A stretch of 64,000 nucleotides of DNA from Clitopilus passeckerianus (Eukaryota > Basidiomycota > Agaricomycetes > Agaricales > Entolomataceae). Location: contig CALYLX010000066.1 of NCBI GenBank assembly GCA_944990035.1, positions 248,001-312,000 on the forward strand, given 5' to 3'. How positions within the stretch are numbered: the first letter of the stretch is position 1; the number at the start of each line of letters is the position of its first letter. The notes below the pieces were generated by a model, which had not been told where the DNA came from, did no database searches, and saw only the letters and a list, made by a program, of their open reading frames with translations. Below, one piece after another: positions 57,514 to 64,000 of this stretch. The position numbers and the translations under genes are program-made.

Positions 57514-58742
57514 ATGATTTTGAGGCCTTCAAAGCAGCCTTATATGTTCCTCACGCGTCAGCTATGTCAAGCCGTTCGAGCTTCAAGAGTCTCTGGTGCA
57601 GAGGTTCTGTACATTGACAAAGGGGTAGTTGTGCTGAACAAACAGCCTGGCCTGGTCTGTCAATTGCAGGAAAAGAAAGCGAAAGGGGACGCAATGACGA
57701 GGACCTTGGACAGCACATTCGCAGGTATTTGACAGTTTCTGAGCGACCGGGCACATTGAACCAACGTATGCATGTAGGACTCAAGCGCAAGTTCGGACTT
57801 CCCACCCAACCACTTCCTGTTCACCGCCTCGACAAGGTATCTGCAAGCCCACATATTCTAGTTTCCCGAACACTAACTGGGGTGTAGCTCACCACAGGCG
57901 CTCTCCTTTTGGCTCGTACACCTGCTCTTTCACGGGAGCTCTCGCGGCAACTCTCTGATCATACTGTCGAAAAGTCCTACCTTGCTCTTGTTCGAGCCGG
58001 GGCTCAGACCTTTGTGGGCGCCAAAGGCAGGATAGAACATCCCATCCTCTACACCGATGGTCGCGCTTCACTTGCTCGGAAGGGACGTGGTGAACCCTCT
58101 ATGACCGAATGGGAGCACATTGCCACCTCTGTGAGTGTCATGTCGTGTCAACCTTTCATTTCGGAGAATGGGTCTAAATAGCTTCGCAGAAAACCTGTCC
58201 TTTGTCGCTGATTCGTTTCAATCTAATTACTGGTCACAAGCATCAGCTTCGCGTTCATGCAGCGCATGTTTTAGGAGGTATGTTATTAAGTTCTCGGATG
58301 TTTCTCAACTGACCAACTTGATCTCGTTCAGCTCCCATCCTCGGAGATGCCCTCTATTCAGAGACAGCATCTAGAAACCCTGTGACCCGAGCGTTGAAGG
58401 TTCCATCCGACCGTCTATTTCTTCACGCCTCAAGTATATCCTTTTCGGTAAGCACACACAACTGATCCGGAAGGAAAGGAAAGAAGGTTTGTGGCTAACA
58501 CATTGCATCAGCGCTATCGCCCCAAAGGGCCCCATAAGCAGCTTCGCCTGACTGTATGCGCGCCTCTGCCTGAGGACTTCGTTGATATCTGTACTCAGTC
58601 CGGAATTGCGATTCCCTCTCAAGTAGTCAAAGGTGGAATATTCGCCGACGGAGAACTTCTCGACTCAAGATCTCTCCCGGACTTGGATGGTCAATGGATG
58701 CCACAACCGGTCATCCAAAAACATGTTGTGGAACTCGAATAA
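57514..58742 (+). CDS. RluA-family RNA pseudouridine synthase, probably mitochondrial
   Basis: Starts at ATG 57514 with a basic leader (MILRPSKQPYMFLTRQLCQAVRASR), suitable for mitochondrial import. EVLYIDKGVVVLNKQPGLV is the RluA fold start. After an intron, VHRLDKLTTGALLLART carries the catalytic motif HRLDxxTTG with the active-site Asp. KSYLALVRAG and, after further introns, FNLITGHKHQLRVHAAHV (the R-x-H-Q-L-R region in variant form) and LGDALYS continue the domain. The last exon ends PVIQKHVVELE at 58742. The enzyme isomerises uridine in RNA; yeast Pus5 does this in mitochondrial 21S rRNA and human RPUSD4 in 16S rRNA. Which target applies is unknown. Introns lie near 57729-57782, 57837-57885, 58131-58189, 58276-58331 and 58451-58510. 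Confidence 0.85.
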
Positions 58743-58855
58743 CAGCTTCAACAAATCCCAAAATACAAAAGTACAAAACAAAGGGTTCGTATATAATTTA
58801 CAAAAGGGATGCCTGCACCTCTCTAACTACCTACGTGGATATACAGCGTAGCCTC

Positions 58856-60096
58856 TTAATGAGTCGAGCTGGAAGCTGGTGCTTCCCGCTGCTGATTTTT
58901 CACGGTTGTGCCAATCGCTTGGCCAAGTCCGACTGCAATAGCGCCAATAGCATGCGCTGCTGAGGAAGCCAGGATGGCTCCTCCAGCTCCAGCACTAATG
59001 GCTGGGATAGCTGGGATAGACCCAGCTGTGATGAGGATGGCACTGATAATGCTCATCGCTTTGGGGTGCTCGCTGGTGATGAAGTCGAGTGCAGTGCACG
59101 CGTTCAAGAGCCAGACGGGGGCTTTGGTCTCCGTTACTGGGGCGACAGCAGCACCTATTACCCCTTGCATCAGGCCGTGTTTCTTGTTAATGCAATGTTT
59201 TCGCGACTTACTGTCTGTTGTGGAGGACCTCGACGGTGTCCGTGCCTTGACAATATCGTTGTTGGTACTCGCTTTCGCGAGGTTGGTGTCTGACGGCATC
59301 TTGGCTACTGCCTTTCCCTTCGCGTCGACACTTTCCTCCTGATCCTTCTTCTTCATCGGCCAGAAGGTATCAGTGGCAGACCGTTGCAACACTCGCTTAG
59401 AGAGAGGAGCCTTCGTCGGTTCAACGACCTCCTCGATAGAAGCAGGTTCTTCGCAGTATGCTGGCGGAATCGGGGGTAGATGTATGTCCTCGCCTTTTGA
59501 TGAGGAGCTCTTGACGCTCCAGAACGACGAGCTCGAGCGTTGGGGTGTCGGCCTCTCAGCAGGTGTCGGCTGTGTTGGGTGAGCGGGCTCTTCCTGGGTG
59601 CTAGCTTCCTTCTTCTTCAACCTCCACCATGATCCACCCTTCGAGACCTTGATAGTCTCAGTGCGCTTGGTGTCGATGTCCCCTATATTCACTATCAATA
59701 TCACTTTCACTGGCTTCCAATATATGTGCACTTACATCCCATGCTTTCCATTGCAACCTTGAATTTTGGCCAAGTCCATCGGTACTTTCCACCGTTGACT
59801 TGCGCAACGACGGCTTTCAATTCGTCAAGCCTGGATAATCGTTACTAAGGGTATCTAGTGAAGTGGAAGGGATGAGTAACTTGCCTCGCTCGCGCATTAG
59901 GACCCATAAAATGTTGGGCAACCTTGTGCCAACATTCTTCGGGGACTTTGCGCTCTACACAACCCAACCTGACTTTCTCTAGCCACTCCCCCACCGGTAA
60001 ATCTTTCTTGGGGTTCCCGTCGAATTTAGGAGCATCGGTCCAGCTAGCCAAGATGGGCTCGAGGTCAAAGGGCTTGAGTTTGAATGCGTTGAGCAT
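58856..60096 (-). CDS. Mushroom-type protein of unknown function with Gly/Ala-rich hydrophobic C-terminus
   Basis: ATG 60096 gives FKLKPFDLEPILASWTDAPKF and VGEWLEKVRLGCVERKVPEECWHKVAQHFMG. Introns near 59885-59825 and 59740-59690 join this to LDELKAVVAQVNGGKYRWTWPKFKVAMESMG and then IDTKRTETIKVSKGGSWWRLKKKE. This N-terminal block of about 110 residues is one I associate with a family found repeatedly in Agaricomycetes, without assigned role. The middle is Ser/Thr/Pro/Lys-rich and disordered. The C-terminal 100 residues alternate hydrophobic and Gly/Ala stretches (MSIISAILITAGSIPAIPAISAGAGGAILASSAAHAIGAIAVGLGQAIGT) that may insert in a membrane. This pattern recalls pore- or membrane-targeting tails, but no function can be claimed. 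Confidence 0.65.
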
Positions 60097-60606
60097 TGTG
60101 GGGATGCTAAGGTGGGTAGATATGAAGGAATGGAATATGTTTGAATTGTTTTCATCAGGGAACGACTCGACCTGCTTTTTATTTGAAGAGCCTCATTGCA
60201 GCCTTGTGTCTGCAGCATGTCGGGCGCCGCTCAGCCAAGGGCCTTTCTCGAACCAACCCGAGACGGATAGGAGACTCGTACCGAAGGCGAAGATCACCTG
60301 CGAAAACACGTTGTCTGTGACAGGCACAGCAACCATCATGGGGGGTGCAGATTTTGTTGGGATTCTAGAACTGAAACTTGCTGTGCTGAATGAAACGGGG
60401 TCGTATGAGCAGAACGGCAGATAGCTTGGAGTAGTCGGGCACGATGTAATTTACGCCCTCAGACCTATGACATGGAATTGCTAATGGAGTGCGCTATCCG
60501 CTGGATTATTATTAACCAATGCAAAACCTGTGAAACAATATAGAGATATGTGTAGATATGTGCTTGAATAAATGAATGCATCGAATGCACGACGTCCGTC
60601 TGGGTA

Positions 60607-63600
60607 TCAAGCAGGGTATTCTCCGTTTGTGGGAACCTTTTCTTGGTTAATGTCTTGCACCGGAATGTCACCTTCTGATTGTTGAGGGGCGGTTTTGACA
60701 GTGACAAGTTCACTGGGAAGCATGACAGCACGGTCTACTGCGACAGGCAACCCACGGTGGCGGCCTCGTATCCTAGAAAGAGATTAGATACACCAGGTGT
60801 GGAGTGAGGCACCCTTCTCACATGAGCACGATCACAACGAGCTTCGATAACTTGCGAGTTCTGCCAGTAAAGGAGTAGTTATCCTGAGCGGTAAGAGTGA
60901 TCATCAGTAAGTTTCGAGGTGACTGTGAATTGTGAGTGCTCACATCCGGAACACCGAAGCTAAGCCCAATGCCAGCGAACGCCGAGACCAGCTCAAAGAT
61001 GATGGTAAAGAGATTAAACCATGGTTTCTCAGCGTCCATGATGCTATTTCGTTCGATCACAGCGATCAGGAAGATTCCCCAGACAAGCCACCAGATATCT
61101 ATACAGGAGTCAGAGCTCGCCGGGATAAATGTGACAGATGGTACTAACCATTCGAAAGCTGGTGACGAAGATGCCACCCTAGATATCTTCCAACGCGCTC
61201 GGTAGGCTCCAGCTCTTCTAGATTTTCCTGTATATCCCCTTCTTCCACTGTGAAAACACCGAGGGAGTGCTCTTCGTAGCTTTAACAAAGCAGTCAGTCT
61301 GTGAATTGCTGGGAACTCTACTCGAAAGCTTACACGTTCGTAGCGCGAATACACATTGCAACCGGATAGACCGCAATATACATGAGAACGATATACAAGA
61401 ATCTGGCAGCTCGTCATTAAAGATCAGATACAGAGAGTTGTAGCACTTACACACAGGCGGGTGCTAATGCAGAGACTGAAACAATTGCCAGCCCAGAAGC
61501 CCTCACAGCAATACCTTGGAAGAGTCCAGCAATATACTTGGTCCCTGTTGGCAGTGTATCCAAGACAGGTAAATTGAGGTCTGTGTCCACACAAGGATGT
61601 TAGACGTCATAGGAATGGACGAAAGTTGAAAACCCACTCAGAACACCAAACGATACCCATTCAAGGATGCTCAGCGCAGTCAAAACAATAAGTAGAAACC
61701 AAGTCTGGTGGCTTGGAAAGCTTGGAATAGGTGAGCCACTGAGCTGCTCATGAGGTGAAAGCAATTACAGATATAGGAAGCAGCTGGAAGATGCAGGTTT
61801 AATGACTGCCTGGCAGAATCAAGGAAGCACTGGTCTTACCGTCGAGGATGTTTCAGAAGGAAGGAAAGAGTCTCGTCCAATTCGGAGCCTTCCCGGGCAA
61901 TTCGTGATCCTATCCATCTACATAGCATGAGACAAGGAGTCAGGCCAAGCGACGTGAGGAAAATTTACATGATGAACCGCAGGCTGTTATCCCATGTTCA
62001 ATGATATTTTAGTTCATAAGGTCCAGAAGACGTACAAAATTGGCTAGAAGGGAATTCGTCAGTCACAAGATACATGCGTGTAATGAGTGTGCATCCACCT
62101 GCGCATGATTTCCAACCAGAAGCAGGAATAGTAAGCTGACTGTATGTTGTTCCTAGTCAGCCCATTGAGGTAAGCCGTCCAAGCTTATACAAACTTACAT
62201 ATCATAGCATATGCTGTCTGAAATGGCAGCATAGCGCTGAATGTATGTGTCAGAATACGGCGATTTCAGGTCGAGAGAGGATGTACGTGTCACAGAGGTC
62301 GAGGCCTGTTCCGGTATATATCGACATCAAGATGAACACTGAATACCTAGAAGACGGTATGACTGTCTGCGCAAACACAGCGTACAGACAACGTACCAGG
62401 CCTTCGGAACGTCACGGTACTGATTCTTGAATACATAATCATATTTGGAGGTGGCGATTAACCAGGGTCCGAAGATGAGGAAGGAAACCAGTTGGACGAA
62501 AACAAAGTACTAAGTTCAGAAACAGAAAGGTCAATGATTGTCCTCTTCAGCAAATCGAGTGCTTACCGCTGGGACCAAATAACTCAATAATCTCAATGCT
62601 CGATATTCCGTCCCTCCCAGCTCTTCAAGTTGTTCATCGCTCAATGTTCCCGTCCTGAAATCAGAGTTTCTGCCGACAACGAGGCCGTCAAACTTTAGCC
62701 ACTTCTCTGACTTCTGCTCTAGGGTTGCAATAGAAGGAATGGTCAAAGTCCTCTTGAGTTTGGTGGCCGTATGCGGTAATATGCGGGAGAGCAGTTTGCG
62801 AAAAATCTGGAGTGGCCAGGAAAATCACCGAAGCCACGGTATTTGTTTGTACCATGGTGTACGTGGTGTGAGTAAGATGATTCTTGGGGAGTGGGAGGAG
62901 GGTTGACGTTGGATACCATAGTCATTGAGGGTCTTGGATAACGTCTGGCTGCAGCTTTTCGCGCATATTTTTCCATCAATTCGGCGTTCAATGTCGAGCG
63001 ATGAGGCAACCTACCGTCGTCATATGTCAACATCCTCCTTTGCCTCAGCATTGAGGTGGGGCTTGCGAGATCGTTGAAGAAAATGGGCGACCTTCCAGAT
63101 TCGTGATTTTCGCTCTGTGGCGAGGTCATATATTCCGCTTCCTCCGCTATGGTCGGTCGGTCGAAGAACGACACGGATTTAGTCCTTGACTTGATGGAGT
63201 GTACGTCCTGGATGTGCGCGGATTTGTACGACCTTGCGTCGTCTAATGTAGCTCTGGGAGTCGGCCGTTGAATATTTACTGTTGGCCGGCGAGCGGGACG
63301 AGATGGCACTGGTTCATTTGCGAGTCTTCTGTCCTTTGGAGCAGAGATGCGGGAAAGTAGTATTTTGGGAATCTATGCGGGCGCTGGGCAGCAACATATT
63401 CACATCGATTCTTGAAGTATTGCCTGTAGAAACGGGAGTCACTATTCGTATATGACGGCGGAGGATTTCTGGGAAGACGCACTTCTGATGAGCACCATGA
63501 CCCAAGCCACCAGTGTGACATCTCCCTGTTGCTCACATTCAGCACTTTTGCAAAACATCACGAAGGCTAGACAATTACCAAACCCATGAGCAAGTACAAA

Positions 63601-63929
63601 ATGGTTTGCTGCCACCCTGTCAATTGTGATAAATTCACGGTCGATAAGCCGGTGTCCGTCATTGCTGAATAGCACAAGAACAGGCAATCCAAGTATGGGA
63701 TGTGGAATTGCCCATTTGACCCATAGAAAATTCCGGAGAAAATCAAAGGAACGAAGACAAAAGCGAGGAGGTGAAGTCGAAAGAAGTTGCTTTCTCTACG
63801 AATGAAGCCCGCTATTCGAGACACGCGGCTTGTGTTCTGGGTGACGACCTCATTGGGGAGATAGACGGCGCCGGTGCTAGGGCTTGTTGAGGTTTGAGCT
63901 GGATATGTATCATCCAGCGCTGTTGACAT
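60607..63929 (-). CDS. TRK1: Trk-type potassium transporter
   Basis: ATG 63929 gives a short N-terminus, then the first membrane segment (FFRLHLLAFVFVPLIFSGIFYG) and first pore loop (SAMTDTGLSTVN, filter Gly). A long cytoplasmic Ser/Arg-rich loop (63.3-62.7 kb) is typical of fungal Trk. Further exons give EWVSFGVLN, FQGIAVRASGLAIVSVSALAPA (third pore loop), IYIAVYPVAMCIRATN (the PVAM region), and FELVSAFAGIGLSFGVP (fourth pore loop). The C-terminus is hydrophilic and ends PTNGEYPA at 60607. All four M1-P-M2 units of the Trk/HKT fold seem present. The protein drives K+ uptake at the plasma membrane. The gene has many short introns, so exon borders in the 61.4-62.6 kb part are approximate. Its promoter lies in 63930-64000 and beyond the window. 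Confidence 0.88.
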
Positions 63930-64000
63930 CGACTTGTACGCGGTTTTCAGTCGTGAACAACGTTGTGGGCCTCCTTGGTTTTGAGAAGAGCAGAAACGAT

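Noticed and set aside
1..64000. tRNA genes, CRISPR arrays, intact transposons, telomere or centromere repeats
   Set aside because: Scanning by eye for B-box-like GGTTCGA contexts, spaced direct repeats, LTRs or transposase motifs gave nothing convincing; a software search (tRNAscan-type, repeat library) would be decisive.

Overview
The window looks like nuclear DNA of a basidiomycete, most likely a mushroom-forming Agaricomycete. It is densely packed with genes broken by many 45-70 nt GT-AG introns. The proteins are fungal housekeeping types (Rpo41, Tah18, Rtt106, Ufo1/Pof10, Kin4, Trk), and the two large reductases have the A-T-R layout typical of basidiomycete adenylate-forming reductases. 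There are no operons. All gene models were spliced by eye, so outer coordinates are firmer than internal exon borders.

Layout. 1-8.4 kb: two tandem adenylate-forming reductases with the same exon plan. 8.6-12.9 kb: mitochondrial RNA polymerase (minus). 13.0-14.8 kb: two small CsbD-like stress-type paralogues (minus), each with a TGACGTCA palindrome upstream. 15.1-17.5 kb: a multi-exon protein of unknown function (minus). 18.1-22.4 kb: a LYC1-like acetyltransferase with unclear 5' end, histone H2A.Z, and a protein carrying an integrase-type zinc-binding domain. 22.6-28.5 kb (minus): an orphan KA1 domain gene that looks copied from the C-terminus of its neighbour, then that neighbour (a Kin4-type kinase), then a GPI-anchored cell-surface protein.

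30.5-39.2 kb: two secreted serine hydrolases of the beta-lactamase/S12 family (copies A and B) in inverted orientation, flanking a Tah18/NDOR1-type diflavin reductase and an Lcl3-type nuclease. 41.2-49 kb: F-box/WD40/UIM protein, Arp2/3 subunit 5, Rheb GTPase and a BAR-SH3 adaptor. 49.2-51 kb: the SMARCD/Snf12/Rsc6 subunit of a SWI/SNF-type remodeller. 53-55.2 kb: a third S12 hydrolase (copy C) whose signal peptide is frameshifted. 55.5-64 kb: Rtt106 histone chaperone, an RluA-type pseudouridine synthase, a mushroom-type protein of unknown function and a Trk potassium transporter.

Most genes are unrelated housekeeping neighbours. The accessory content is the reductase pair, the three S12 hydrolases (each with about 2 kb of gene-free DNA on its 5' side), the partial kinase copy and the integrase-derived gene. 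Chromatin functions recur (H2A.Z, Snf12-type, Rtt106) but nothing shows that they are co-regulated. I found no CRISPR array, rRNA, convincing tRNA or intact transposon.
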